The position numbers and the translations under genes are program-made. From Anisus vortex (lineage: Eukaryota; Mollusca; Gastropoda; Planorbidae): a DNA stretch of 64,000 nt. Location: positions 24,520,696 through 24,584,695 of the forward strand of contig OX421494.1 of assembly GCA_949126835.1 (NCBI GenBank), written 5' to 3'. The notes below the pieces were generated by a model. That model had not been told where the DNA came from and ran no database searches. It saw nothing but the letters and a program-made list of their open reading frames with translations. Below, piece by piece: positions 11,490-23,285 of this stretch. Each line of letters opens with the position of its first letter. Within the stretch, counting starts at the first letter, position 1.

Positions 11490-12275
11490 ATCACAACCAC
11501 ATTAGAGCTAGTTACAGCTAATTAAGCCTTTCCTGAAGCGTTAGTCTAAATCTACAAATCTCTAGTATCAATTTGTAAAACCTTATACACGTATTAAAAG
11601 ATTAGGACTATTATTCTTTTTCTGTCAGGCTTAATATTTGTTAGATCCATTTGTTAATATTTTTTTACTTTATAAATTTACAATCACCAATTCTGCCCTC
11701 CTTTACTACCTCACCCCACTGTCCACCTCTACTACCTCACCCCCCCCCCCCCCCCGACCAAAACTTGCCAGCCATGCTCAAGCTACAATGAACAAAACAC
11801 TACGGGAATTTCATATAAAATTTTGTGTACGAATCATCCTTGGTGGGATATGAAGTCTTCATGTTAAGCACAGTAGCTGGACCTCTCGCGGACACATGAC
11901 CATACAAACAAAATCGATTTTAACAGAAAGCTCAACAACAGCAACAAACAAAAGATCGAATCTGCTTTACGAATGTCAACAAACATCTGCCTCCCCCCCC
12001 CCCCCCCTCGTACCAGCACGTGTAATGCTCAGTGACCGTTAGAAATGTGACCTTGACCTTGTGTTTCTTGTAGATCCCACACCATGCTGTACAACAAGCC
12101 AGGTCAAAGGTCATTTTGTTCACCTCTCCCTCCCTCTCCTCAACATCACCTTTCACATGGAGAAAACTAAGGGAGGGTGTGACAAAAAACAATTAACCTT
12201 TGTAATTGATCCAGTTAAACACGTTCATCAGATTTCCGTTAGCAAGCTCATGCAGCCTCACTTTCAGGTCTAGGC
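11490..12275. other. Non-coding DNA
   Basis: Two long C runs (11740-11755 and 11993-12007). No recognised gene or element. Confidence 0.4.
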
Positions 12276-12485
12276 CAGGGATCGGCAACCTACGGAACGC
12301 GTTCCATACTTGGCACGCAGAGCGTTTTTCGATGGCACGCGGAACACCCCCCACAAAATGCAAATCAAGTATTTTCAACAAGAACTTGAGTGCTAGAGCA
12401 GAATACTTTTTTGGGCTGTTGGCACGCTGACTGAATTAGAAATCCACGTTTGGCACTCTATTAGCTAAAGGTTGTCGACCCCTTG
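12276..12485. mobile_element. hAT-like MITE, about 210 bp
   Basis: Left end CAGGGATCGGCAACC and right end GGTTGTCGACCCCTTG form an imperfect terminal inverted repeat of the type seen at 14911-16740. Internal GGCACGC motifs repeat in both orientations, and GGAACGCGTTCC near 12294 is a 12-base palindrome. It is too short to encode a transposase. An exact 8-bp target duplication was not found. Confidence 0.65.
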
Positions 12486-12672
12486 TCTGTCTGGGTTGTC
12501 TTTTTTGTTTCAACCCCTGACCGTGGATGATAGTTTTGACTCCTGTCAAAAGGCATGTCGCTATAAATAGCATAAACAATACAAAAAAAATGATTACTCC
12601 ACACCGAAACGCCATGTCTGAATTGAGCTTTGGCTGCCTCTATTCGGACCCGGGTCCCTATAGCATGAAATA
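12486..12672. other. Short non-coding spacer
   Basis: Ends with a first copy of TATTCGGACCCG at about 12644, which is repeated as the left arm of the next feature. Confidence 0.3.
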
Positions 12673-12923
12673 GCTATTCGGACCCGGCTTCAGTCAGAAT
12701 TCCTTAAAACTCATTAAAAAAAAAAAAAAAAGGGAAACAAACACAAAATATATTTTTTTACCATATATATTATAAGAAGTAGCAAAGAAAACACCAAATC
12801 TATCCCTATCCTTTATAACCTAACCGATACTAATTATTACCAAAAATACTACAAAGCCATCCCTAACCTATATAAATAACCGATACTAACTATTTATCAC
12901 TAAGTCTATCGGGTCCGAATAGC
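12673..12923. mobile_element. Possible MITE with 13-bp perfect inverted repeat
   Basis: GCTATTCGGACCC at 12673-12685 is matched by GGGTCCGAATAGC at 12911-12923. The 225-base interior is AT-rich and contains a degenerate internal duplication (AACCGATACTAA.TATTTA near 12820 and 12885). Another partial arm lies just upstream near 12644. No clear target duplication, so the superfamily is not assigned. Confidence 0.45.
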
Positions 12924-13194
12924 GACTTCGACACCCAAAGTAAACGGAACAAGTTATGTCCAAAGTTGACAAGGCGACGCAGTGGCATGGAGGAAGTCAA
13001 CGGTGCAATACTAAAATAAAACTGGAAAGAACGTAAAAAGAGTCTGCCACAAGACATCAACGGATAGAATGCATGTTTTCTTAAAGAACGGGAGACATAA
13101 ACAACGACGTTCAAAAACGTCAGCAGCTCTGCACAGGAAAGAGAGATGATCAGGTTTCAAAGATTGCATAACAAACGTTATACTGAGACTGAGA

Positions 13195-13345
13195 ACCCGG
13201 CTGGCCCTGTGGTTAGTTCACCGGACTGTCAACCAATACGTCGCTGGGTTCTATCCCTGCCGCCGAGCGATCCCTGCAGAATTTTTTGAGCGTAATAATC
13301 TTCTATCTAGAAGGAACGTCTGTAAGCTAATAAGTCTTAAAGTAT
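13195..13345 (+). mobile_element. tRNA-derived SINE-like element, family B
   Basis: Better preserved than the copy at 7195. CCGGCTGGCCCTGTGGTTAG looks like a tRNA 5' end and A box; GGGTTCTATCCCTGCCGCC contains a near-consensus B box; a body follows with TAATAATCTTC.ATCTAGAAGG and TAAGTCTTA. It has a tRNA-like head but no conserved acceptor pairing that I can show, and the tail is unlike a tRNA gene. Confidence 0.65.
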
Positions 13346-14910
13346 ACTGTATATGCCTAACGTTGTAATAGTTTGTTGTCTGGATACATTTACCTGCTCG
13401 ACCTACTCGCAGACTCTTCCCAGTGACTTTACACCGTGTCTCTGTGTAGATGAGTGGGGTGGGGGAGGGGGAGTAGCGCACGACCTAGATGTCTACATAC
13501 ACTCGAGTCCCGTTAAGACACTTCATGTGTCACAAGAGACCCTTTTATGGCCATCCTGTGTTACTAACCTCATTTCTTCAGCACTTGGGGATGCAAACTC
13601 ATTGACTATAATTAGCACAGTATTCTCGGGTGGTTTGTGTTTCTTCTTTTAGTAATGGAATTCCCTTATAAAATGTTACGTTTCCTAATGACTATGTATT
13701 GTGTGTAGATCATATGTGTGGAAGAACTAATATTATATATTAAAATACTGAAGTTAACAATATGCCCAATTTTCCCATGGGCAGGTAACCTGGGTGGGAA
13801 TTTAAGGATTGGGTGAGGAGTGGGGTTCGTTTTTTCCCATAACGTATGCGTATATGCCATGTGTAGCCTAACTACAGTGTAACGAAGTCTGTTTTAAACT
13901 ATGGCCCCAAGAAACGCATACAGCATGCAACAAAAACCCTTACAAGTTACAACATAACCGTTTTAAACATCGTACCGGTACACAGGGCCTAGCGGGAGAC
14001 CGGGGGTGGGAGTGGAGCAGTCTGTATATTGCTCCGGCGCCCATGAAGTTCAAAGAGGGGCCCATGAAATACAGTAGGCCTACATGTAAAATATAGGCCC
14101 CATCTTTTAATTTTAAAGGGGACCAACCATTGTCAGCCTTGATCCTGCATATTATCATTTTCTCGGCAGCCCTGCCGGTACCGGTATCTGAAAAAAAGGC
14201 AATATAGATATACCACTACGTAACAACATAATACTATATGCTTTTTAAACTATGTCTCGATCTACAGAAATGTTTATTTGGCCCTTGTTATGGCCTTGAC
14301 AATCTTGTTAGTGTTCTTGTAAAACCTATGTGTAGCTGTGTGTGTATGTGTGTAGGTCTGTATATGTGTAGGTCTGTATGTGTGTGTGTAGCATTTGTAG
14401 AACATCAACACGTGCACGTCATGATCAAGTCTACCCGCTAGGTCGAATGAGAGACATGAAAGAGGTCAGGCCATTGTGTGTAGAGTAATTTGTCATGTCC
14501 GATAATTACTTGGATTAACACTACCATTTAATCAATTCGCCACCTACCCTCCCCCAACACTAACCCTACTCCCCATTTTCCCGTCTGTATGTGCATGTGT
14601 GTTAAATGTGTGTGTCAAGTATGGCTCACGTAGGTATATATCAAGTGTATGCGTAGCGTGCGAGGCGAGTGACATTGCTACACACCTGCTAAGTCTTAGA
14701 ACTAATTGTCACTTTAATTATGTGTGTCCGAGGTCAATTTATCATGACAACAACACACATATAGGCCTAGGCTACCAAAGACATACTTGATTATTTATAG
14801 TCTAATTTTAGTCTATAGCTAACGTAAAATTCGATGGCACACTTTTTCTTAAGCATATACTATAAATAGGCGTAGACTCTATCTACTTTAACTGTCTAGA
14901 GGGTCAAGAC
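13346..14910. other. Non-coding DNA
   Basis: Holds a GT-rich patch at about 14335-14392 and TAGGCCTA at 14075-14082 and 14762-14769. Short frames (for example 13353-13652) lack coding character. Confidence 0.4.
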
Positions 14911-16740
14911 CAGGGGTCGGCAACCGTTTGCTTATAGTATGCAAAACTATGATTTCTAACTCATTCAGCGTGCCAACATTGTAAAATTCAAACTGCTCAA
15001 CAAAATTATTTATATAAGACAATTTATTTAGTGCCATAGCAAGAACAAGACCAAAAGAAAAAGAGCGTTATAGAGAAAATCATTAAGCGATTTACATTTA
15101 ATAACAAATTCACCTGTTTGTTATTATCATCTTTTTTATTAAATTCATTCTTAGCTAATACACAATTTCATTTATCAACCTTCACATAGATCTAATCTAT
15201 TAACGTTTAAATTTAGTTGTCAACATATAATTCTAGTAATAGCTATAAATTCTTTATTGTTTGACCTCAACGTTAACTGAGATTTCCGCTAATATATTCT
15301 TCCATTGACAAGTCTTAGTAAGTCTTAATTAATAATGTTCTATTTTTAGATTGTTATTACGCAAACAACTTTTAGTTGCAGTGATACGTAGTAATCATAC
15401 AAACTGTGTATTTAATGTAAGGTTTAAAAATGTACATATCATTTCTTTAGTCATATAATATTTATAAATGTTAAACTATATTTTATAGTTTAATCATTTA
15501 AAGTTATAAATTTTATGCCATTTTTTTTTAAAGAGACTAAAAAAAACATATTAGAAAAATTAACACAAAGAAAATGGGTTAATTATTTCCCTTTAATTAA
15601 ATTCTCCAAATTTGATGCTAGTAATGCCAAACGAGTTAACTTTTTAAAATATAACTAGTGTTGCTTATAAATAGTTTTTTCTTTATTCAAATTCAGCATT
15701 ATGCTTTCTTTTTCAATGTGTAATTAGATGTATAAAATTAATTTACGTTGTAAATAAACATTTTCTGCATTATTAAAGTCAATTTAAGAAGTTCATTTTT
15801 TTACATTTATAATTACAATAATATAATGCTAATATATAAGTCTGTTATATTTATTACAATAATAAAGCAAAATTTGTTTATGCTTTATGTTTTTGTTTAT
15901 TTATGCCTCATAAAGAGAAATGAACATAAAAACTATTTTGAATGCAATTAACATGTATCAAATAATGACCGCCTTTTCCTTTAATGCTCTTCGTTATTTG
16001 TTCAATGTCAGGTACATATTTAGTCACTTCTGAGTGGTCAAGTGACCTCTTGATATACTTAAAACAGTTTTCATGTGTGTTAAAATATGTTCACTATTGT
16101 AAATGTAACCTAAACCTGCAAGTAGAGCGAATGCCTTGCAGTTGACAACAGAGGACTTTCCTAGGCTTCTATTCCTTTCAGATTTTCCCGCAAATCGTCA
16201 CATTTCGAAGCACATTTTGGGGGATTTTTAAATGAAAGAAATACCACTATATACAGATCCATATCTAAGTAATTTGTAGTAAGATCAAGCCAGTAATACT
16301 TGATGTGGTAATGAAAAATGAGTCCATGAATTTGAAAGTCTTGCCTTTGTTTAGAAAACACCGCATTGAGTGCTTCAATGTACTTCTGAAAACGCTCGTC
16401 TATCTTAATTTGCCTTAAATTAGTGACAGAGTTAAATGTTTTGAAATTGATCTCATGGCAAGATATGTCCAGTTTAAATGCAAATCCATTCTAGTGGTCC
16501 AACACATCGGAGCTTTTCGACCCCGTCCTGTAAATTCAAGTTCCACTCACTGAAATGTGTTGCCTTGTCATTCAGAAACATCGGCTTAAACAGTCAGTTC
16601 TTCTCATTCAACACCTGAAATTGCTTCCAGACAAGAAACGATTCTATCTAAGACTTTACCTATTCTACGTATCACTTTCTTCTAGAAGAGACTTCTGCGT
16701 GCCAAGTCTGGCACGCGTGCCTTAGGTTGCCAACCCCTCG
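14911..16740. mobile_element. Decayed hAT transposon, about 1.83 kb
   Basis: Starts CAGGGGTCGGCAACC and ends GGTTGCCAACCCCTCG, an inverted pair with a few mismatches typical of hAT elements. A subterminal hairpin GCGTGCCA-AGTC-TGGCACGC lies near 16698-16717. The left two thirds is AT-rich filler shared with 10078-11289; the right third carries a minus-strand transposase relic. The total is shorter than a full hAT (usually 2.5-5 kb), so it looks internally deleted. An exact 8-bp duplication was not seen. Confidence 0.75.
16150..16690 (-). pseudogene. hAT transposase relic (C-terminal region)
   Basis: On the minus strand, pieces in different frames read FLNDKATHFSEWNLNLQDG (about 16522-16580) and YIEALNAVFSKQRQDF (about 16330-16385). 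These resemble the N-D/x-x-H-x-x-x-L-N-x-x-L-Q-G segment and the following Y-x-x-x-L-x-x-x-F-x-x-R-x-x-D-F segment of hAT transposases of the type related to vertebrate GTF2IRD2/ZBED-like genes. Several stops and shifts separate the pieces, and the catalytic DDE residues and BED finger are not visible. The orientation and position inside the inverted repeats at 14911-16740 support the call. Confidence 0.55.
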
Positions 16741-17079
16741 TTAGACCATTAGTTCACTTTAAACATGGGCGCTCCCGTGGACTAAATACGAAAAATATCC
16801 TATACACAATAGTGCTCTCTTCCATAAATGATTATTTTCTCCCGTGCTTACTTTAACATTGCCTAAAAAAATATAATAGACCTACATACAAATAACAGAT
16901 ACAAATTCTATACATACATATACAGGGGCGAACACATATTTGTGTCGAGTGATGGTGGGGGAAGGCTTAAATTTTGCGTTAAAAACTTTTACCAAATTTT
17001 TACGCAAATCGCTCCGTAGGGCCAGAGAAGCTGCAGTCTCCGATTTATAGTGTCTAAAAAACAGCAACAACCGGACAAG
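16741..17079. other. Non-coding spacer
   Basis: No gene or recognised element. Confidence 0.35.
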
Positions 17080-17290
17080 CCTTGCGGCTCTTACTTCCAG
17101 CGCGAAGCGATGTTTTAAATTTTAAAGGATGGATCGAGGGGGATCACTCCATGCACGTCGATAGGGCGTGCCGCATATCAAAGGGTGCGGTCTACGCAGT
17201 ATATGCACACATCTTCTCCCCACCTGGATCATGTACATGGTGACTCGCTCGTATAACTACACTGTCGCCAGGTAGCATGCGTTAGCCCAC
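17080..17290 (+). repeat. Fragment of an unrecognised GC-rich repeat (related to 24265-24500)
   Basis: Aligns with 24265-24500. Shared segments: CGGAC.AGCC then CTCTTACT, GTTTAAA/TTTTAAA, an inverted GCACG/CGTGC pair, and CTCGC.CGTATA followed by TGTC.CC.GGTAGCA. The same order is kept over about 220 bases, so this is homology. The superfamily is unknown; this copy lacks the downstream part present at 24500-25010. Confidence 0.55.
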
Positions 17291-17897
17291 CTGTACTCTA
17301 AAAAAGAGCGTATCGGTGGGTTCCACACTTCGCCACTTTGAGGTCTATGGGTACAAAAGTGCAGTGTTCACCAGTTTTTGTGGATACTGCATGCTAGGGA
17401 CACTCTCCAGTGAACAAATGCTAGTTTTCACCATAATTAGTACCCAGGACCTTCGGTACACACACCGTGCACTGTTTTATTTGGATCTCCCCGAGTTTCA
17501 AATAAATTTCAGTTTATATTTCAGAATATTGTAGACATAATCTACGGGATGACATTTGCATGAAGTAATGAATAACCTCTGAACTATTTTGCCGGTGCTT
17601 TTTCAATGTAAATCAATATTAGGCCTACCATCCATTCATTCCAACTGGACGTATGCAATCTTGTTTTCAATATATTCAACGCAGAGAATGCTCGATTTTC
17701 AATTGATTTGAGCTGGCTTTATAAATGGGTACCAGACAGATACGTATTGGCAAGGAGCGATTCAATAGTCTTTTGTTTTCCGCACAAATTGAAACATTTC
17801 AGTCGTAAAAAATATTTTTTTTCCATAATGTCAGAGCTCTTATTGTGCTTAATTCCCGCCCCCTGTTGCTCACCCCTATTTATATATATTTATTTAT
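17291..17897. other. Non-coding DNA
   Basis: Includes TAGGCCTA at 17620-17627. Short frames lack recognisable domains. Confidence 0.35.
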
Positions 17898-18185
17898 AAA
17901 GTTGTACCTCGGGTTACGAACGCCTCAGGTTACGACCGATTTAGTTTACGAACCAATTATATTTTTTAGTTTTGGGTAACGAACAGTGACTCGGGTTACG
18001 TACAAAGTTCGTTCAAGGTTTAACGTTGGAGACAAACGATCGCGTACAGTACTAACGAAGGCCACGCAGTGCGATCTTCAAAACGAACAGCTCAAAACAT
18101 TAAAGGAGAAACAGTTGAACGATGATGATGAGCCAGTGGCCGTTTTAACTGCCAGGATTAGAGAAATTAGATACAAGTAGGCAGA
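17898..18185 (+). mobile_element. Possible pogo/Tigger-like (Tc1-mariner superfamily) fragment
   Basis: GTTGTACCTCGGGTTACGAA and three further degenerate GGTTACGAAC-like copies resemble termini seen at 48132 (CAGTGGTACCTCGG.CTGCGAAC) and known from pogo/Tigger-type elements. A 64-codon open frame follows at 17986-18180 with an acidic NDDDEP stretch; I could not match it to a transposase. No opposite inverted repeat was found. Confidence 0.4.
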
Positions 18186-18454
18186 CATCGCTGAAGTCTT
18201 CATTGTGAACCCTAGGCCTTAGGGGACGTCCATTAATTACGTCAACAAAATAGGGGGGAGGGGGGGTCTAAAAAAGTTTGACAATTGTTGACATGGGGGA
18301 GGGGGGGAGGTCAAGAAAAGTTGACGTCAACAATGTTACTTTTTATGAAATAAATAATAATAAAATTTATTACAAAATTATACATTTGCCATGTTTCACT
18401 TACTAAGATAACATGCAAAAATATGGCTTTACGTTAATACACATATAACTAAGC

Positions 18455-18894
18455 TTACAGTTGACATGTCCTTTGTGTGTTTATCTTGTAAGTTTGTAGA
18501 TCAATGTATGGGTGGAAACTAATGCAATTGTTAGCAAGGCAGTGTGAACGACCAAAATTGTAGAAAACAACATCTTCGTTGTTTAGCGTCGGGTTGTCCA
18601 TTGTGTTTTGATTGGATAGTTTCGCTTTAATTAGATCCGCAATCCGTATAATTTTATTACAACATATAACATATAAATTCACTGTAGGCTGATGGGCAGC
18701 TTGCATTTGGTTGGGCAAGTTTAAAGCTCATGCAAGAGTCTCTAAAAAAAGGATAATTCTTTTCTTGCACAAATCATCACCTGTTTATCAATTATATTCT
18801 TAATATGTTAATACTATTTTTCAAAATGTATTTGTCTTAATGCTTAAAAAACAAAATAGTAAAAAAAAAGCCGGACATTTTAAAGATTTTGCCT
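18455..18894. other. Unassigned interior sequence of the 3.4-kb unit
   Basis: An 87-codon minus-strand frame at 18455-18718 has no recognised domain and no clear coding bias. It is not similar to anything I recognise. Confidence 0.3.
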
Positions 18895-18961
18895 GCCGGA
18901 CGGAGGACATGAGTCTAAAGAGGAGGACATGTCTTTCTTTTGCCGGACGTCTGGCAACCCT
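18895..18961 (-). mobile_element. Terminal fragment of a DNA transposon
   Basis: Read on the minus strand it begins AGGGTTGCCAGACGTCCGGC, followed by repeated GTCCTCC/TGTCC and CCGGC motifs. This is a terminus style common in hAT-like elements. The opposite end was not found. Confidence 0.35.
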
Positions 18962-19363
18962 ATTCTAGCTAGACATGGTGGCTGGAATAACAAAGGAACA
19001 CAAACAAACCAACAAACTGTCTGCAGAGTACGTTCAGATACCCAGTTTTTTTTTGCCGCTCAGTACATCTAAATTAAGCGCCAGAGACTGGCGTTCGTTA
19101 TGTAAGCCATGTAAGCGATGGCTGGGATTGACAATAGAACTAAAAACAACAATAGGTCCTCTCTGAGACTTTAAGTAATATTTGCACAACATTGAATGAA
19201 GTGTATTGTGTGAATCTCCAACATGGTTATTTTAAAATATTTCCTTCAGAAAAATAATTCGTGGCCCACCACATGAAGTAGGCTACGAAATACACCATTA
19301 CGAAATACTTAGCCTACCTTATTTCCTTTTAATAAATATAATAAGCTTATACCAGTACATCAG

Positions 19364-20838
19364 CTCTACATAGACTACAAAATGGCTTATGATAGTGTTA
19401 ATAGAAAATATATATATGAAACACTGAGATTCTTTGGGATCCCTAATAAGCTAACTAGACTAATATATATGACACTATGTAAATCTAGGAGTAAAGTCAA
19501 GGCTCAGGGAGAGTACTCGCGTGAATTCCCAATTCAACAAGGACTACGACAAGGAGACTCACTATCGTGCATGCTATTTAACCTAGTATTAGAGAGAGTC
19601 ATTAGAAACATTAATGTAGACATTAGAGCAGGGGTCGGGAACCTTTTTGTCTGAGAGAGCCATGGACACCACATATTTTGAAAAGTAATTCTGTGAGAGC
19701 CATACATTATGTTTAAAACTGAAAATTCAAGTAAATGTGTGCATTTTGTGTAATTTCAACACTAAAAGTACAATAACTATGTCTCCAAATTTTCCTGATG
19801 CAGAGCTGCAGTAGACTTTAGCTCATTTCTAGAATGAAATATTGATATGCAATTAATATGTAGATCAAAAAATCTAAAAATAACATTTTTTGAATAATCG
19901 AACATTTGTATGCGAGCCAGATGCAGCCATCAAAAGAACTAGAACTACATCTGGCTCGCGAGCCATGGGTTCCCGACAACTGCACTAGAGGGACGATAAC
20001 ATAATATTTCAATAGAGAAGCCCCCAACATACACCCCAGTGGAACCCTATATAGCCAAACTCTACAGTACCTAGCGTATGCTGATGATATAGCTTTACTT
20101 GGAAATAATAAAAATGCCATTCAAAAAGCTCTTACAGAGCTGGAAGATGCCTCCAAGCTGGCAGGACTTGAGATCAATGACCACCAAACAAATTACATGG
20201 TACTGATGAGGGATGATACAAAGGAAGAAGATAAGGAAGACTTCAAAACCAAGAATCGCACATTTGAAAGATTAGATACTTTCAAATACTTAGGGTCAAG
20301 CCTTAATGAAAGGAATGAGATACTACCTGAAATAAAAGAAAGAATAGCTGCAGGAAATCGTGCCTATTTCAGCCTCCAAAATGTATTCCGCAACAAAAAT
20401 ATCTCAAAAAGAACAAAGAAGGTGATGTACAAAACCATAATAAGACAAGTGGTGATGTATAGCAGTGCTTAATATCTGGAAAAGAAAGTGCTGCGGAGGA
20501 TATATGGAGCTGTGCAAGACACAGATGGCTGGAGGTCAAGAACAAACGAAGAACTGTACACCCTGTACAAGGATCCAACGGTGGTAGCTGAGATAAAGAA
20601 GGGCAGACTGAGGTGCGCAGGCTACGTGGAAAGAATGACAGATGGCAGAGCAGCCAGAACAGCACATCACCAGAGACCAAGAGAAAAGAGGCTTAGGGGC
20701 AGACCAAGACAAAGATGGCTCGAAGCTATAGAGTCAGATCTACAAAATCTTGGTGTGCGGGCTTGGCGAAGGAAGGCCCGAGATAGGCCCGAATGGAAGG
20801 AGGTGGTGAAGCAGGCCAAAGCCCTACATGGGCTGTAG
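19364..20838 (+). pseudogene. RTE-like reverse transcriptase, disrupted
   Basis: Order of motifs: LYIDYKMAYDSVNR (palm motif A, catalytic Asp) at 19364-19405; IQQGLRQGDSLSCMLFNLVL (motif B) near 19532-19590; YADD (20077-20088, motif C, two catalytic Asp); FKYLGSSLNE (thumb) near 20281-20310; VLRRIYGAV near 20490; GRLRCAGYVERM near 20605; and GRPRQRWLEAIESDL near 20696-20740. The hAT insertion plus its 8-bp duplication is 362 bp and explains the frame change between motifs B and C. Independent damage: TAA shortly after the insertion (20002), and TAA at 20470 where codons seem missing before VLRRIYG. Dead copy. Confidence 0.85.
19629..19982. mobile_element. 354-bp hAT MITE inserted in the RTE copy
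   Basis: Ends CAGGGGTCGGGAACC and GGTTCCCGACAACTG are inverted repeats with 13 of 15 positions matching. The flanks CATTAGAG (19621-19628) and CACTAGAG (19983-19990) are an 8-bp target duplication with one mismatch, diagnostic of hAT. It inserted after the RTE copy was already in place. Subterminal GAGAGCCATG and GGCTCGCGAGCCATGG are typical of this MITE type. No transposase coding. Confidence 0.9.
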
Positions 20839-20862
20839 CGCCATAGGGATGGATGGATGAAT

Positions 20863-21540
20863 TCTAATAGGCTATATTTTTTTTTATATAGACAGATAGG
20901 TTTGCTGACTACGTTATAATAGGTGAAACATTAAAATTAGGTCGATTAGGCTACATAGTTCTATTTAGTAATTTTTACGTTTTAATTTCTAATTTTCTGT
21001 AAAAATTGTATGAGATAAAAATGTATTGCAAGGTGTGGGTGGCAAATAGTGCAAGGTAGGAGAGGTAGAGGACAGGGAAGGCAACTACAGTGTGTATAAT
21101 GTGTGTGTGTGTGGACAATAATGCAAGAAGGAATAGTGAACATAATATGGTTAAAATAGAAGGCTATAATTAACAACTGGTGCACAATTTCCCCCTACAC
21201 TATTTAACAATTAACATTGTACCAAAAGCTCATTAGTGAAACGTAAAATTTGAAAAAATGTAATATTTATATGAAAAGAAATATAGTAAACAAAAAGGAA
21301 AGAAATATTGTTAAGCTCCTCGGATTGGAAAAAAAATGTGGGAGGGGCGAGTGAGGGGGGTAGGAACCATGTTACACCCCCTTTTGTGGCTACGCCTATG
21401 AGAGTTATAGTCAATTTGAAATCTTTTAACAAGTTTTAAAATGTATTACAATTAAGTATAGTATATATAGTATACACCTTTCCGTTTCAAATCTATTTTA
21501 AACATAAAAGCAATCGTCTAAAAATTTGTTTCTTGTTTTG
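20863..21540. other. AT-rich interior sequence
   Basis: No gene recognised. A short GT run lies near 21097-21112. Confidence 0.35.
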
Positions 21541-21660
21541 AGGGGGGGGGGGGTTAACCAATTGTTGACGTAATTATATAGGGGGGGTCTCTGAAAGTTT
21601 GACAGTTGTTGACAAGGGGGAGGGGGGAGGTTGACGTAATTAATGGACGTCCCCTTATGT

Positions 21661-21955
21661 ATGTGTTTGACATTTGAACCCTGTGTCTATAATTAAACAA
21701 TGTGTCTATATATATTTAAACCCTGTGTCTATAATTAAACAATGTGTCCAGATTTGAACCATGTGTCTATAATTAAACAATGTGTCTATATATATTTAAA
21801 CCCTGTGTCTATAATTAAACAATGTGTCTATATTTGAACCCTGTGTCTATAATTAAACAATGTGTCTATATTTGAACCCTGTGTCTATAATTAAACAATG
21901 TGTCTAGATTTGAACCCTGTGTCTATAATTAAACAATGTGTCTATATTTGAACTC
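21661..21955. repeat. 38-bp tandem repeat, about 7-8 copies
   Basis: Unit contains CTGTGTCTATAATTAAAC followed by AATGTGTCTATATTTGAAC. Each unit is itself an imperfect doubling of GTGTCTATA. Starts immediately after the right inverted repeat of the 3.4-kb unit. Confidence 0.95.
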
Positions 21956-23280
21956 TGCGTTACGTATATGGGTCTAAATTTTGTCTTTTTCTTTCCAAGA
22001 GAAGTTGGAACAAAGGGTGGGCGGGTGGGGATGTGCAAGTGTCTTGCGAGGAAAAGTGTTCACTTTTTTTCTCCTTCCTCTTTTTGATACATTTGCTTTT
22101 GACGGCGACTCTGTTCATACGTACGTAACAAAGCTCATTACTTTCCCAGTCAGATTTATCAAACCGCACTTATTATTCACGACACACACGTGCGCACACA
22201 CACACACACGGGAAAGGAAAAAATACTTCCGCTGCCCCCACCCTGTGCATAATCCTCATGGTACACCCGCTCCCCCTCAACCCCATCACGTCTTCCACGC
22301 CCCTCCCCTAACATCGCCCTCTTCCCGCCTTCCTCGCTGTTGAGAACGCGATACCTGTCGGTGACCTAGGGGGACACTACCTGTGATGCGAGGCGACACG
22401 GTGTCTTTGGTTTTTTTTTTGTTGTTGCTTCTCTCCCCCTTACAACCCCAGCCCCCCTCTCTCCCCCTCCTTGTTCAGTTTCTCCATTGTGTGTGTTCCC
22501 TAAGTTAGAAGATTCAAGTGCGCAGTGTGTGTCAAGCTCATTTTCGCTTTTCTTTTAAATAATATTATAATAATAACATAGTGTGTTCTATTTAAATTTG
22601 TGTTGGCACGTCTTTCCGTCTATCTAATAGTAATACATCACTTCCAGTGTAAACACACGCGCGAATTTATATATATAAAACCGAGTGATATATTGTTAAA
22701 AACAGAGATCAATACTTCGGAAAAGAAACAAAAGAAGAATAAAGGAGAAACTTCTAACATGGATTTACTGCAGTAGTTTAAGTTTGGTAAACACGCTTAC
22801 ATTGGATAAGTAAAACAAACTGTTATCTTCGAATAGTCCAGTGCATTTTGTGGATATTATAATAGGTCTTTATATCATAATATATGTCATATTTTTATAA
22901 TATTATACTAGTACTAGATGTAACTAGAGTCTCTGCATTGTGATGTCTACTTAACTACTTATCATTGATTCGTTTATATATTTCGAGGGCATATCTTTCA
23001 ATCTCTGTGTTGATTTAAAATTTTCACTGTAAGTTTTAAAGTTCTAGGAAGAGAGGTTTTTTTTAGAAACAAATTAAGTTGTATGACTCGTGGAGGAAGG
23101 GGGGGGGGGAGCTGGGCTCTTGTGTGTAAAATGCGTCATAAAGGTCAAATGTGTGGTCGCCGTGGGTTGTTGATTGGTATTGGTGGGGAATTGAGTTGGG
23201 CTAAGTGAACGTGACATTGTCTGAAGGTAACACACACATAGGCTTATATAGATTATAGAAGCTATATTTATATTTAGGGG
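21956..23280. other. Non-coding DNA with simple repeats
   Basis: A (CA)n run at about 22183-22208, C-rich patches at 22225-22330 and 22420-22470, and a G run near 23099-23110. Frame 21981-22343 crosses the CA run and shows no domain. Confidence 0.4.
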
Positions 23281-23285
23281 CCTAT

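Larger units (their letters stand above)
19355..20862 (+). mobile_element. RTE-like non-LTR retrotransposon, 3' part, interrupted
   Basis: The reverse-transcriptase palm, thumb and C-terminal region are present; the endonuclease part is absent (5' truncation near 19355). It is split by a hAT MITE at 19629-19982. The 3' end is a short tail of GGATG/GATGGA repeats at 20847-20861, typical of RTE-like elements with microsatellite tails. A tiny 3' piece of a related element is at 59151-59235. Confidence 0.85.
18219..21657. mobile_element. 3.4-kb unit bounded by perfect 25-bp inverted repeats and TTA
   Basis: GGGGACGTCCATTAATTACG and five more bases at 18222-18246 are repeated exactly, inverted, at 21630-21654. 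TTA flanks both sides (18219-18221 and 21655-21657), fitting the TWA target duplication of PIF/Harbinger-type elements. Beside both ends is a direct module of about 85 bases (G-rich, then AGTTTGACA.TTGTTGACA, then G-rich), which also suggests two copies of a small MITE in the same orientation rather than one large transposon. The interior contains an RTE-like reverse transcriptase and a hAT MITE; no Harbinger transposase was recognised. Confidence 0.6.

Noticed and set aside
11153..11525. Open frames through the gap
   Set aside because: They consist mostly of N.
20200..20220. CTGATGAG as part of a hammerhead ribozyme
   Set aside because: No GAAA partner or three-way stem arrangement nearby, and the site lies within reverse-transcriptase coding sequence.
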